Shown here one piece after another: positions 1 to 8,406 of a stretch of 64,000 nucleotides of DNA. The translations under genes were made by a program, and so were the position numbers. This DNA comes from Nocardioides lianchengensis (GTDB lineage: Bacteria > Actinomycetota > Actinomycetes > Propionibacteriales > Nocardioidaceae). Each line of letters opens with the position of its first letter. Position 1 is the first letter of the stretch. Below the pieces are notes generated by a model, which searched no databases, was not told where the DNA came from, and worked only from the letters and a program-made list of their open reading frames with translations. The stretch spans positions 217,315-281,314 of the forward strand of contig NZ_FMZM01000006.1 in NCBI RefSeq assembly GCF_900101465.1, in the 5' to 3' direction.

Positions 1-792
1 AGCACCGCGACCGAGTGGAAGTCGGCCGGCGACCGCGAGGGTGGTGAGCGGGTCCGGGTCCCCAAGGGCACGCGGGTCCTCTGGTACGCGGTCGACGCGG
101 CCGGCAACGTCGAGGCGGGCTACGACCCGACCAGGACGGACGGGCGCGGCTATCGCAAGTGGATCGCCGACCCCGCCTGGGAGCCCGAGGCGGCGACGCC
201 GGAGGTCAGGCTCACGGTCTCGCCGACCAGCCTGCAGCAGGGCCGTACGGCGACCGCCACGGTGGCGGTGACCGCCGAGAACGACTTTGACCTGGCGCCC
301 TCGGGCACCGTCACGGTCCGCGCCGGCGGCGTCGCGGTCGGGGAGATCGTCCTGGGTGCCGACGGCACCGGCCGCGGGACGGTCGGCCCGTTCACCACGG
401 CCGGCTCGATCCCGGTCACGGCGTCGTACGCCGGTGACGACCTGACCGCGGCGGGCACGTCGGCCGCCGTACCGGTCCGGGTCGTCGCCGCACCCGTGGC
501 CAAGGTCGCTTCCCAGACCCGGGTCCTGAAGGTTCGCCCGAAGGCGGTCACCCGGACCACCCGGCCCCGGCTGACGGTCGAAGTCACCGCGTCGCGGCCG
601 GTCACCGGTCCGGTCGTGGTCCGGTCCGGCGGCAAGGTCGTCGGGCGCGGGACGGTCACGGCGAACGGACGCCTGGTCGTGCGCCTGGCGAAGCTGGGAC
701 GGCCCGGGCGCAAGGTGCTCGCGGTCCGCTACCTCGGCAACGCGCAGGTGAAGGCGTCGGCGACGCGGGTGGTGGTGCGCGTCCGGCGCTGA
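1..792 (+). CDS. C-terminal part of a large secreted Ig-repeat protein (5' end outside window)
   Basis: The frame is open from the first base and ends at TGA 790-792, so about 263 C-terminal residues are visible. The first part has a WYAVDAAGN motif typical of extracellular domains that follow a catalytic region. Then come two immunoglobulin-like repeats: the first around residues 73-165 (with SGTVTVRAGG), the second in the last 90 residues (with GPVVVRSGGKVVG). The protein ends in a basic VVVRVRR tail. The same type of terminal repeat and basic tail closes the metalloprotease at 35142-39272. The catalytic part, if any, lies upstream, so no function is assigned. Confidence is high for a secreted Ig-repeat protein and nil for its activity. 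Confidence 0.8.
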   Translation, partial: STATEWKSAGDREGGERVRVPKGTRVLWYAVDAAGNVEAGYDPTRTDGRGYRKWIADPAWEPEAATPEVRLTVSPTSLQQGRTATATVAVTAENDFDLAPSGTVTVRAGGVAVGEIVLGADGTGRGTVGPFTTAGSIPVTASYAGDDLTAAGTSAAVPVRVVAAPVAKVASQTRVLKVRPKAVTRTTRPRLTVEVTASRPVTGPVVVRSGGKVVGRGTVTANGRLVVRLAKLGRPGRKVLAVRYLGNAQVKASATRVVVRVRR

Positions 793-811
793 GCGGGCGC
801 TCGCACGATCG

Positions 812-847
812 GCGGGCCGGTGGCACCTCGGGGTGTCGCCGGCCCGC
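812..847. terminator. Bidirectional hairpin between convergent genes
   Basis: Two 15-base arms (812-826 and 833-847) pair with two mismatches around a 6-base loop. The hairpin lies between the stop of the Ig-repeat gene (792) and the stop of serB (857), so it can serve both strands. There is no clear T-run, as is usual at this GC content. Confidence 0.6.
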
Positions 848-856
848 AGCCCGTCG

Positions 857-2074
857 TCAGACCGGCGGCGCCGGGGTCACGAAGCCGGCCTCGGCGTCGG
901 CGGCCTCGATCTCCTCGCGGGAGATGCCGAGCAGGTAGAGGATCGCGTCGAGGTAGGGCACGTTGACCGAGGTGTCGGCGGCGTCGCGGACCAGGGGCTT
1001 GGCGTTGTAGGCGATGCCGAGGCCGGCCGCGTTGAGCATGTCGAGGTCGTTGGCGCCGTCGCCGATGGCGATCGTGGCGGCCTCGGAGACCCCCACCTCG
1101 GCGGCGAACTCGCGCAGCGCCTGCGCCTTGGCGGCCCGGTCGACGACCGCGCCGACGATGTCGCCGGTGAGGTGGCCGTCCACGATCTCCAGCTCGTTGG
1201 CCCGGGCGAAGTGGATCCCGAGGTCGGCGGCGAGCCGGTCGGTGATGTGGGTGAAGCCGCCCGAGACGATCGCGAACCGGTAGCCCAGCCGTCGCAGGGT
1301 CCGGACCATCGTGCGCGCGCCCGGGGCGAGCAGGATGGCGTCGTACACCTCGTCGAGGGCGGAGGCCGGTACGCCGGCCAGCAGCCGGACCCGCTCGCGC
1401 AGCGACTGCTCGAAGTCGAGCTCGCCGCGCATCGCCCGCTCGGTGATCGCGGCGACCTCCGCCTCGCAGCCGGCGTGGGCGGCGATCATCTCGATCACCT
1501 CGCCCTGGATGAGCGTGGAGTCGACGTCCATGACGATCAGCCGCATGCCGCGCCGCAGCAGGTTGGCCGGCTGCACCGCCACGTCGATGTTCTGGCGGGC
1601 GGCCTCGACCGCGAGCACGGCACGCAGCGCGTCGGGCTCGGCACCCGAGACGTGCAGGTCGATGGCGGTGACGGGGTAGCGCGCCATCCGCTCGATCCGG
1701 TCGATGTTGGCGCCGGCGTCGGCGATGCGACCGGCGATGGCCGACATCGCGGTCGCCTTGAGGGGGCTGCCGATCACCGTGACGTGGGAGCGGCCCTCGG
1801 GGCGGGGCCGGTTGTCGCCGGTGCCGCGGTCGACGTCGACGCTCATCCCGAGCTCGTCGGCGACCTGCTCGACAGCGGTGCGCAGCCGCTTCCAGTCGCG
1901 GGGCGCGGTGACCAGGACACCCAGGACGAGGCGTCGGCGGAGCACGATCTGCTCGACGTCGACGACCTCGACGCCGGCCCGCGCGAGGGTGGCGAACACG
2001 GCCGAGGTGACGCCGGGCCGGTCCTTCCCGGTCAGCGTGATGAGGAGGGTCTCGGGCTTCGCGTCGGTGGCCAT
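857..2074 (-). CDS. serB: Phosphoserine phosphatase SerB with N-terminal ACT domains
   Basis: Dephosphorylates L-3-phosphoserine to serine, the last step of the phosphorylated serine pathway in the cytoplasm. The 405-residue protein starts with an ACT domain (about 8-80, GKDRPGVTSAVF) and a second ACT-like half (about 97-165), likely sites of allosteric serine control as in other actinobacterial SerB. The HAD catalytic domain follows: motif I DVDST at 183-187, with D183 as nucleophile and D185 as acid/base, then SGGFTHI and the metal-binding motif GDGANDLDM. Length and domain order match mycobacterial SerB2-type enzymes. It stands alone, facing the secreted-protein gene tail to tail. Confidence 0.95.
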   Translation of the reverse strand: MATDAKPETLLITLTGKDRPGVTSAVFATLARAGVEVVDVEQIVLRRRLVLGVLVTAPRDWKRLRTAVEQVADELGMSVDVDRGTGDNRPRPEGRSHVTVIGSPLKATAMSAIAGRIADAGANIDRIERMARYPVTAIDLHVSGAEPDALRAVLAVEAARQNIDVAVQPANLLRRGMRLIVMDVDSTLIQGEVIEMIAAHAGCEAEVAAITERAMRGELDFEQSLRERVRLLAGVPASALDEVYDAILLAPGARTMVRTLRRLGYRFAIVSGGFTHITDRLAADLGIHFARANELEIVDGHLTGDIVGAVVDRAAKAQALREFAAEVGVSEAATIAIGDGANDLDMLNAAGLGIAYNAKPLVRDAADTSVNVPYLDAILYLLGISREEIEAADAEAGFVTPAPPV

Positions 2075-2133
2075 CGTGGGCCGAGGCTATCGCTGCTGGA
2101 GTCCTGTCGGTGGTCTGGGCCAGGGTGGTGGAC

Positions 2134-2856
2134 ATGGATGCTGACCTCGACGCCCGGCCCGATCCCCACGAGACCCTGACCCGGTTCGCCGACGCGATCG
2201 CCACCCGGGACTGGGACGGGCTGGCCGCCCTGCTGGCCGCCGACTTCGCTGCCCGGCTGGTGCACACGGGGGAGACCTTCGACCGGGACGGCTTCGTCGC
2301 GTTCAACCGCGACTACCCGGGACCGTGGACCTTCGCCCTCGAGGACGTCGTCGCCTCCGGCTCGACCGGAGTCCTCCGGGCCCGGGTGTCCGCCGAGCCC
2401 GTGACCTACTACGTCGCCTCCTTCGCGACCCTCGACGAGTCCGGCTCGATCGTCGACCTGACCGAGGTCTGGACCGACGCGGTCGCCACCGACGGCGGCC
2501 GGCCACACCCGCACCACGGCCTGGACTACGTCGAGATCGGCGTCGCCGACCTCGCGTCGGCCCAGACGTTCTACGCAGCCGCCTTCGGGTGGGAGTTCAA
2601 CGCCTACGGCCCCGCCTACGCCGGCATCCGGGCTCCGTCGGGCCGTGGCGAGGTCGGCGGCCTCACCCCGGGTCGCCCCGCCGCGCCCGGCGGGCCGCTG
2701 GTGCTGCTGTTCTCCGACGATCTCGACGCCAGCGTCGCGGCGGTCAGCGCTGCCGGCGGCACGGTCACCGAGGGTCCCTACGACTTCCCCGGCGGCCGCC
2801 GGTTCCACTTCACCGACCCGAGCGGCACCGAGCTGGGGGTGTGGTCGACGAGCTAG
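2134..2856 (+). CDS. SnoaL-like plus VOC (glyoxalase-fold) fusion protein
   Basis: A protein of about 240 residues with two small ligand-binding folds. Residues 1-115 look like a SnoaL/NTF2-type cone (TLTRFADAIATRDWDGLAAL, then a fluctuating beta-sheet region ending at LTEVWTDAV). Residues 125-240 are one VOC half-unit (HHGLDYVEIGVADLASAQ, FYAAAFGWEF, FTDPSGTELGVW). VOC members are dioxygenases, glyoxalases or antibiotic-binding proteins; the substrate cannot be read here. ATG 2134 is taken as the start because the folded domain begins just after it; an in-frame GTG at 2110 is possible. The last four bases overlap the stop of the convergent ADP-ribosylglycohydrolase. Confidence 0.8.
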   Translation: MDADLDARPDPHETLTRFADAIATRDWDGLAALLAADFAARLVHTGETFDRDGFVAFNRDYPGPWTFALEDVVASGSTGVLRARVSAEPVTYYVASFATLDESGSIVDLTEVWTDAVATDGGRPHPHHGLDYVEIGVADLASAQTFYAAAFGWEFNAYGPAYAGIRAPSGRGEVGGLTPGRPAAPGGPLVLLFSDDLDASVAAVSAAGGTVTEGPYDFPGGRRFHFTDPSGTELGVWSTS

Positions 2857-3839
2857 TGACCTGGCGCGAGCGCGAGCAGGTCCGCGTACCGATAGCCGGG
2901 CCATCCGTGGATCGCGCGGCACCACTCCTCGGGGACTGCGTTCGCTCCCCAGCGCGCACCCAGCAATCCGCCCGCGATCGCGGCCACCGTGTCGGTGTCG
3001 TCCCCGATCCGGATCGCGCCGTGCAGCCCGCGTTCGAGCTGACCTGGCGTCTCCGGAGTGTGGGCGATGGCAGCGGCTGCTGCCTGCAGGGCGGTCACGG
3101 TGAACCCGTTCGGAGTGAACTCCTGGCCCGGGACGTCCTCGGACCGCCGCTCCGGGCTGAGCGCGTCGGCGAGCCAGTCCGCCCATTGCTCGGACCGCGA
3201 GGTCAGGAGGTCGAGCCTCGCGGTCAGGTCGATTCGGCCATCCACGACCGCCACCCGCACCGCCTCGCTCCACAGGACGCACGAGTCGCCGGCCAGCGGA
3301 TCGGCGTGGGTCAGACTCGCCACCCGTCGGGCAGCGTCGGCGAGCGCCACTCGGTCGTCGAGGTGGGCGAGCGCCACGGGGGCGGTCCGCATCAGCGCGC
3401 CGTTTCCGGCTGAGCGGGGATGGTCGAGGGCGTCGATCGTCGCTTCCTGGGCGGGCACCCGACCCGGCCCGTCCTCGCCGGCCTCCAGTCGGGAGGACGC
3501 CGCTCCGAGCACCCTCGACGTCTGGATCCCGATGTCCGGCGGTGAGGACCTGTACCAGCGGACGAAGCCCTGGGCGATCACGTCCAGCGCTGCCGGAGTG
3601 GCGACCGAACCCGTCGCTCGCACGGCCTCGGCGATGACGATCGCCATCGAGGTGTCGTCACTCCACTCTCCGGGCGCGAAGTCGCCGAGCCCGCCGCCCA
3701 GCATCGCGGCATCCTGACCTGCTCCGGGAGGCGTGGCGAACTCGTAGTGCACGCCGAGTGCGTCGCCGACCGCGCTGCCGATGAGTGCGCCGGCGGCGCG
3801 GTCGGCCTGCGTGGGCGTCAGCTGCGGAAGTGTCGGCAC
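2853..3839 (-). CDS. ADP-ribosylglycohydrolase family protein (DraG-like)
   Basis: The 328-residue protein has the DraG/ARH architecture: N-terminal ALIGSAVGDALGVHYE, the magnesium-binding SDDTSM at 60-65 and the C-terminal IGDDTDT with D280, D281 and D283 completing a dinuclear metal site. The internal GNGALMRTAPVA is also characteristic. Such enzymes remove ADP-ribose from proteins or small ADP-ribosylated molecules. No nitrogenase and no ADP-ribosyltransferase gene is nearby, so the substrate is open. A housekeeping role in ADP-ribose turnover is an inference. Confidence 0.9.
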   Translation of the reverse strand: MPTLPQLTPTQADRAAGALIGSAVGDALGVHYEFATPPGAGQDAAMLGGGLGDFAPGEWSDDTSMAIVIAEAVRATGSVATPAALDVIAQGFVRWYRSSPPDIGIQTSRVLGAASSRLEAGEDGPGRVPAQEATIDALDHPRSAGNGALMRTAPVALAHLDDRVALADAARRVASLTHADPLAGDSCVLWSEAVRVAVVDGRIDLTARLDLLTSRSEQWADWLADALSPERRSEDVPGQEFTPNGFTVTALQAAAAAIAHTPETPGQLERGLHGAIRIGDDTDTVAAIAGGLLGARWGANAVPEEWCRAIHGWPGYRYADLLALAPGH

Positions 3840-3884
3840 GCGGTCATCCTCGCGCAGCGCGCAGCCGTCGTACGACGTCCTGCC

Positions 3885-4646
3885 CTAGGCCGGCGGCCAG
3901 CCTTCCGGCGAGCAGGCGGCGACGAGCGCGCGCCGGCCGGCGCGGGCGAGCGGCTGGAGCGCCTCCCGCCGGGCCGCGATCTCGTACGACGACACCGCGC
4001 CGCCGTCGTCCTCCAGCGCGAGGTCGACGATCTCGGCGGCCTGCAGCCCGCGGGCGGCCAGCTCGACGCAGCGCGCCGGGACGCCGTCGGGCGCGCTCAG
4101 CGGCTCGCGGTGCCGCAGGTTCATCAGCCGGTCGGCCACCTCGGGACGCCAGCGGGCGACGTCGAGGTCGGCCAGGGTCTGCGCCGTCTCGATCAGCGCG
4201 GCCCGCAGACCCCGGTCGGCCTCGCCGACGTCCGGCATCTGGCGCCGCTCCGCACGGTGGGCCACCCAGGTCACGGCAGCGCCCACGCGTACCGGCACCA
4301 GACCCACTCCGGCGTCGACGGCCACGACCGCCTCACCGGCGTCGAGCGCCGCGTCGTTGAACGTCCGGGGCCCGCCCAGGCCGACCGGGTCGCCCTCCAC
4401 CGGGAACGCGGCGCCGATCCCGGTCGCGCCCTCGGCCCGGAGCCGGCCCAGCCCGGTCAGCAGGCCCTCGGCGGCGTCGCCGCCCCCGAGGCCGAGGCCC
4501 GAGAGGGAGGCGACGACGTGGGTGGCGTCGTCGTCCACGACCGCGTCGACGAGCAGGTCCGCCACGACGTACCCGCGCAGCCAGGAGGTGCCCCACCACG
4601 CGAGACGGGCGGCGGGCGGCAGCGGTGAAGTCACGGCCGAGGACAC
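3885..4646 (-). CDS. Conserved hypothetical protein, 253 aa
   Basis: I do not recognise a named family. The protein is rich in small residues, has no signal peptide or membrane segment, and has alternating beta-alpha character in its first half (GYVVADLLVDAVVDDDATHVV, split by a GLGLGGGDAAEGLL loop). The C-terminal half is helical, with the WRPEVADRLMNLRHREPL stretch. It is divergent from the ABC ATPase at 4685, with 38 bases between the two starts, so they may share a control region. Codon use fits the neighbours, and the reading frame is more plausible than any opposite frame. Function unknown. Confidence 0.65.
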   Translation of the reverse strand: MSSAVTSPLPPAARLAWWGTSWLRGYVVADLLVDAVVDDDATHVVASLSGLGLGGGDAAEGLLTGLGRLRAEGATGIGAAFPVEGDPVGLGGPRTFNDAALDAGEAVVAVDAGVGLVPVRVGAAVTWVAHRAERRQMPDVGEADRGLRAALIETAQTLADLDVARWRPEVADRLMNLRHREPLSAPDGVPARCVELAARGLQAAEIVDLALEDDGGAVSSYEIAARREALQPLARAGRRALVAACSPEGWPPA

Positions 4647-4684
4647 TACGCCGGGCCGTGGAGCCGTCTGGATAGGGTTGCCTC

Positions 4685-5479
4685 ATGAGCGCCGTGCTGG
4701 ACTTCGCCGACGTCACCGTGCGGCGCGGGCAGTCGACCCTCCTCGACCGCGTGAGCTGGACCGTCGAGGAGGACGAGCGGTGGGTGATCCTCGGCCCGAA
4801 CGGTGCCGGGAAGACCACGCTGCTCCAGGTCGCCTCCGCGCAGATGCACCCCACCGAAGGCGTCGCGGGGATCCTCGAGGAAGTCCTCGGCACGGTCGAC
4901 GTCTTCGAGCTCAAGCCGCGGATCGGGCTCACCAGCGCCGCGCTCGCCGAGCGGATCCCGCGCTCCGAGCGGGTCCACGACGTGGTCGTCTCGGCGTCGT
5001 ACGGCGTGGTCGGCCGCTGGCGCGAGGAGTACGACGACCTCGACCACGACCGGGCCACCAGCCTGCTCCGCGAGCTCGGCGCCACGCACCTCGTTGACCG
5101 GACCTTCGGCACGCTGAGCGAGGGGGAGCGCAAGCGGGTCCAGATCGCCCGAGCGCTGATGGCCGACCCCGAGCTGCTGCTTCTCGACGAGCCCGCCGCG
5201 GGCCTCGACCTGGGCGGGCGCGAGGACCTGGTGGCGACGCTGTCCGTGCTCGCCTACGACCCCGACTCGCCCGCGACCGTGCTGGTCTCCCACCACGTCG
5301 AGGAGATCCCGCCGGGCTTCTCCCACGCCCTGCTGCTGCGGGAGGGCCGGGTGATGGCCGCCGGCCTGCTCGACGACGTGCTGACCGAGGCCAACCTGTC
5401 CGCCACGTTCGGCATGCCGCTGGTCCTCAGCCACGAGGACGGCCGCTGGGCGGCCCGACGGCGCACCCGGCGCCGGTAG
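4685..5479 (+). CDS. Stand-alone ABC transporter ATP-binding protein
   Basis: A 264-residue nucleotide-binding domain. Walker A GPNGAGKTT is at residues 37-45, a signature variant LSEGERKRVQ replaces LSGGQ, Walker B is LLLLDEPAAGLD, and the switch histidine lies in VLVSHHVEEIP. No permease gene is linked: the downstream genes are NfeD and SPFH proteins. It may energise a transporter encoded elsewhere; a non-transport regulatory role is also possible for orphan ATPases. The NfeD start lies 9 bases past the stop, so cotranscription with the membrane-protein genes is likely. Confidence 0.9.
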   Translation: MSAVLDFADVTVRRGQSTLLDRVSWTVEEDERWVILGPNGAGKTTLLQVASAQMHPTEGVAGILEEVLGTVDVFELKPRIGLTSAALAERIPRSERVHDVVVSASYGVVGRWREEYDDLDHDRATSLLRELGATHLVDRTFGTLSEGERKRVQIARALMADPELLLLDEPAAGLDLGGREDLVATLSVLAYDPDSPATVLVSHHVEEIPPGFSHALLLREGRVMAAGLLDDVLTEANLSATFGMPLVLSHEDGRWAARRRTRRR

Positions 5480-5488
5480 GGTCCGGTC

Positions 5489-5950
5489 ATGGACTGGCTG
5501 AGCGACAACCACTGGGCGGGCTGGCTGAGCGCCGCGGTCGCGCTCGGCGTGATCGAGGTGTTCAGCCTCGACCTGATCTTCGCGATGCTGGCCTTCGGGG
5601 CCGTGGTCGGCCTGGTCTCCTCCGCGCTCGGAGCGGCGTTCCTCGTCTCGTTCCTGCTGGCCCTCGGCACCGCCGGCGCGACCCTCTTCCTGCTCCGGCC
5701 GCCGCTCATCAAGCGGCTGCACGGCGGACCCGACCTGACCATGAGCCACGGTCGGCTGGTCGGCAGCCAGGGCGTCGCGGTCTCCCGGATCACCGGCGTC
5801 GAGGTCGGCCAGGTCCGGCTCGCCGGCGAGCTCTGGTCGGCCGCGCCGTACGACGACACGCTGGCCATCGAGCCCGGCGAGGCCGTCGAGGTGCTGGAGA
5901 TCCGCGGCGCCACGGCGTACGTCCACCCCGTCCCCCGCCTCGACCCCTAG
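5489..5950 (+). CDS. NfeD family membrane protein
   Basis: A 153-residue short-type NfeD. Two or three membrane segments lie in residues 12-70 (GWLSAAVALGVIEVF, LIFAMLAFGAVVGLV, FLVSFLLALGTAGATLFLL). A C-terminal soluble OB-fold domain follows, with LVGSQGVAVSRI and GEAVEVLEIRGATAYVHPV. Short NfeD proteins work with SPFH/stomatin partners in membrane microdomains, and the SPFH gene follows after 48 bases. The two therefore form the usual NfeD-stomatin pair. Confidence 0.9.
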   Translation: MDWLSDNHWAGWLSAAVALGVIEVFSLDLIFAMLAFGAVVGLVSSALGAAFLVSFLLALGTAGATLFLLRPPLIKRLHGGPDLTMSHGRLVGSQGVAVSRITGVEVGQVRLAGELWSAAPYDDTLAIEPGEAVEVLEIRGATAYVHPVPRLDP

Positions 5951-5998
5951 CGCTCGACCCCACAGCTCTACACACCAAGCTCTCGGAAAGGAGCCCTC

Positions 5999-7147
5999 GT
6001 GGATGGCGTCATCGTCCTCGTCCTGCTGGGCCTGATCTTCCTGTTCATCGTCACGGTGATGGCCAAGACCGTGCGGATCGTGCCCCAGGCGCGCGCCGGC
6101 ATCGTGGAGCGGTTCGGCAAGTACAAGCAGACCCTGCCGGCCGGCCTCAACATCGTGGTGCCGTTCATCGACAAGGTCCGCTACCTGATCGACCTGCGCG
6201 AGCAGGTGGTGAGCTTCCCGCCCTCGTCGGTGATCACCGAGGACAACCTGACCGTCGAGATCGACACGGTCATCTACTTCCAGGTCATCGACCCGGTGGC
6301 GGCGACCTACGAGATCGCCAACTACATCCAGGCCGTCGAGCAGATCACCATGACCACGCTGCGCAACATCGTCGGCGGCATGGATCTGGAGCAGACCCTG
6401 ACCAGCCGCGAGACGATCAACTCCGGGCTGCGCGGGGTGCTCGACGAGGCCACCGGCAAGTGGGGCATCCGAGTCGGTCGGGTCGAGATCAAGAGCATCG
6501 ACCCGCCGCCGTCCATCAAGGACACGATGGAGAAGCAGATGCGCGCCGACCGCGACAAGCGCGCCGCGATCCTGACCGCCGAGGGCCAGCGACAGTCGGC
6601 GATCCTGACCGCCCAGGGCCAGAAGGAGTCGGCGATCCTGTCGGCGCAGGGTGACCGGGAGTCGCAGATCCTGCGAGCCCAGGCCGACCGTGAGGCTGCG
6701 ATCCTGCGGGCCCAGGGCGAGGGCCAGGCCATCCAGACGGTGTTCCAGGCGATCCACGACGGTCGCCCCGACCAGTCGCTGCTGGCCTACCAGTACCTCC
6801 AGATGATGCCGAAGATCGCCGAGGGCGACGCCAACAAGGTGTGGATCGTCCCGAGCGAGATCGGCAAGGCGCTCGAGGGCCTGGGCTCGACGATGAACAG
6901 CCTGCAGGGGATCCCGCAGGAGGTGGACGGCCCGGTCAAGCGGGTCGACATGGGCCCGACCCAGCCGCAGGTGGCCGAGGCGCGCGGCGAGGATGCCGAG
7001 GTCTCGAAGGCCAATGCCGCGGTCGAGGCCGCGATCGCCGAGGCGCAGTCCGCGGCCAACCCGCGCAAGCCCGCCGAGCCGGAGCAGGTCGGCAGCACCG
7101 ATCCCTCGATCGATCCCGGTGAGGTACCGCCGGCGCCCGCCCCCTAG
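5999..7147 (+). CDS. SPFH/Band 7 (stomatin-like) membrane protein
   Basis: A 382-residue stomatin-type protein: one N-terminal membrane anchor (residues 4-21), an SPFH domain (about 25-180, with VPQARAGIVERFGKY and PPPSIKDTMEKQM), then a charged helix. That helix contains five 11-residue repeats at 187-241 of the type RESAILxAQGx, which would form a regular coiled coil. The tail is Ala/Pro/Glu-rich. GTG 5999 is the start because AAAGGAG lies six bases upstream. SPFH proteins oligomerise into rings and scaffold membrane microdomains; the partner NfeD gene is immediately upstream. The TauE gene starts directly at the stop codon. Confidence 0.93.
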   Translation: MDGVIVLVLLGLIFLFIVTVMAKTVRIVPQARAGIVERFGKYKQTLPAGLNIVVPFIDKVRYLIDLREQVVSFPPSSVITEDNLTVEIDTVIYFQVIDPVAATYEIANYIQAVEQITMTTLRNIVGGMDLEQTLTSRETINSGLRGVLDEATGKWGIRVGRVEIKSIDPPPSIKDTMEKQMRADRDKRAAILTAEGQRQSAILTAQGQKESAILSAQGDRESQILRAQADREAAILRAQGEGQAIQTVFQAIHDGRPDQSLLAYQYLQMMPKIAEGDANKVWIVPSEIGKALEGLGSTMNSLQGIPQEVDGPVKRVDMGPTQPQVAEARGEDAEVSKANAAVEAAIAEAQSAANPRKPAEPEQVGSTDPSIDPGEVPPAPAP

Positions 7148-7915
7148 GTGCCGCCCCTCCTCGAGGCGCTCGCGATCCTGCTCGCGGGTGTGGCCGCGGG
7201 CGGGATCAACGCGGTGGTGGGGTCGGGAACGCTGATCACGTTCCCGACCCTGCTCGCGTTCGGCGTCCCGCCGGTCGTCGCCAACGTCTCCAACAACATC
7301 GGCCTGGCACCGGGCTCGGTGTCCGGCGCGATCGGCTACCGCCGCGAGCTCGTCGGTCAGCGCGCCCGCGTGCTGCGGCTGGTCAGCGGGTCGTTCCTGG
7401 GCGGCCTGCTCGGCGCCGTACTCCTGATCGTGCTGCCCGAGGGCGCGTTCGAGACGATCGTGCCGGTGCTGATCGGGCTCGGCATCGTGCTGGTCGTCGT
7501 CCAGCCGCGGCTGTCGCGCCGGGTCGCGGCCCGTCGGGAGGCGGCCGGTGCGCCCGCCTCACGCCCGGACCCCTGGTGGGTCTGGCCGACGACCGCCCTC
7601 GCCGGCGTGTACGGCGGCTACTTCGGCGCCGCCCAGGGCGTGATCCTGATGGGCATCCTCGGAATCGGCATCGACGAGTCGCTGCAGCGGCTGAACGCGG
7701 TGAAGAACGTGCTCGCCGCAGTGGTCAACGGGGTCGCCGGAGTGCTGTTCGTCTTCGTCGCCGATGTTGACTGGTGGCTGGTCCTGCTCATCGGGACCGG
7801 AGCCGTCGTCGGCGCGCAGCTCGGCGCCTCGGTGGGCCGGCGACTGCCGCCGACGGTGCTGCGCGCGGTCATCGTGGTGGTCGGGCTGGCGGCCCTGGTG
7901 TCGTTCGCGGTCTGA
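7148..7915 (+). CDS. TauE/SafE family transporter (sulfite/organosulfur anion permease-like)
   Basis: A 255-residue hydrophobic protein with about seven or eight membrane segments and the two-fold TauE pattern: LLAGVAAGGINAVVGSGTLITF near the N terminus (split by short loops) and GVYGGYFGAAQGVILMG in the second half. Members export sulfite, sulfoacetate or related anions, or act in their uptake; the substrate is not readable. GTG 7148 starts on the base after the SPFH stop, indicating coupled translation with the NfeD/SPFH genes. Confidence 0.85.
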   Translation: MPPLLEALAILLAGVAAGGINAVVGSGTLITFPTLLAFGVPPVVANVSNNIGLAPGSVSGAIGYRRELVGQRARVLRLVSGSFLGGLLGAVLLIVLPEGAFETIVPVLIGLGIVLVVVQPRLSRRVAARREAAGAPASRPDPWWVWPTTALAGVYGGYFGAAQGVILMGILGIGIDESLQRLNAVKNVLAAVVNGVAGVLFVFVADVDWWLVLLIGTGAVVGAQLGASVGRRLPPTVLRAVIVVVGLAALVSFAV

Positions 7916-7929
7916 CCCGGTGGTGCTGG

Positions 7930-7985
7930 TTGGTCACATTCAGCAACTAAGACGGCTCTCAGTTGACGTTTGTGACCAAGCGGCG
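7930..7985. repeat. Palindromic element between convergent genes, related to the 58.2 kb palindrome
   Basis: Outer arms TTGGTCACA (7930-7938) and TGTGACCAA (7971-7979) pair exactly; an inner CAACT/AGTTG pair adds to the fold. The right side reads GTTTGTGACCAAGCGGC, nearly the same as GTTTGTGACCAAACGGC inside the palindrome at 58179-58248. It separates the stops at 7915 and 8004 and may act as a bidirectional terminator. Confidence 0.6.
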
Positions 7986-8003
7986 TCTTTAGGGGCCCGC
8001 CGG

Positions 8004-8381
8004 TCAGGCGACGGCCTTGACCTTCTTCTTGGTCCGCAGCCCCAGGAAGCCCGCGAGCACCGCGCCGATCGCGACGCCGATGAACGGCCCGGCGGCCTTG
8101 GGCTGGACCGTGCCGTCCTGGATGCCGAGGTAGCCGGTGCCGGCGTCGGCGGCGTCGACGAGGGTGCCGAGGAGGACCAGGTTGCGGCGGGTGCCGCCGC
8201 GGGCGAACAGGGTCGCGGCGCCGAGCGCCACCTCGCGCGAGCCGAAGAGCCGGGTCACGTAGGGGAGCTGCGGGTTGCCGGTGGTGTCGAGGTTGAGCAG
8301 CCGACCGCCGAGGCGGGGGTCGGCCAGCGCGACGGCGCCGACGACGATGCGGCCCAGGGAGAGTCCGGTCACAGGATTCAT
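8004..8381 (-). CDS. Small hypothetical membrane protein, 125 aa
   Basis: Starts at ATG 8381 (MNPVTGLSLGRIVVG). The protein has weakly hydrophobic segments: residues 7-20, around 55-75, and a clear C-terminal one (PFIGVAIGAVLAGFLGL) followed by a basic RTKKKVK tail inside the cell. The middle contains RLFGSREVALGAATL, a pattern I associate with small uncharacterised actinobacterial membrane proteins. No enzymatic motif is present and the function is unknown. Confidence 0.7.
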   Translation of the reverse strand: MNPVTGLSLGRIVVGAVALADPRLGGRLLNLDTTGNPQLPYVTRLFGSREVALGAATLFARGGTRRNLVLLGTLVDAADAGTGYLGIQDGTVQPKAAGPFIGVAIGAVLAGFLGLRTKKKVKAVA

Positions 8382-8406
8382 GCCCCGGACCCTAGCGGGC
8401 CGGCGC

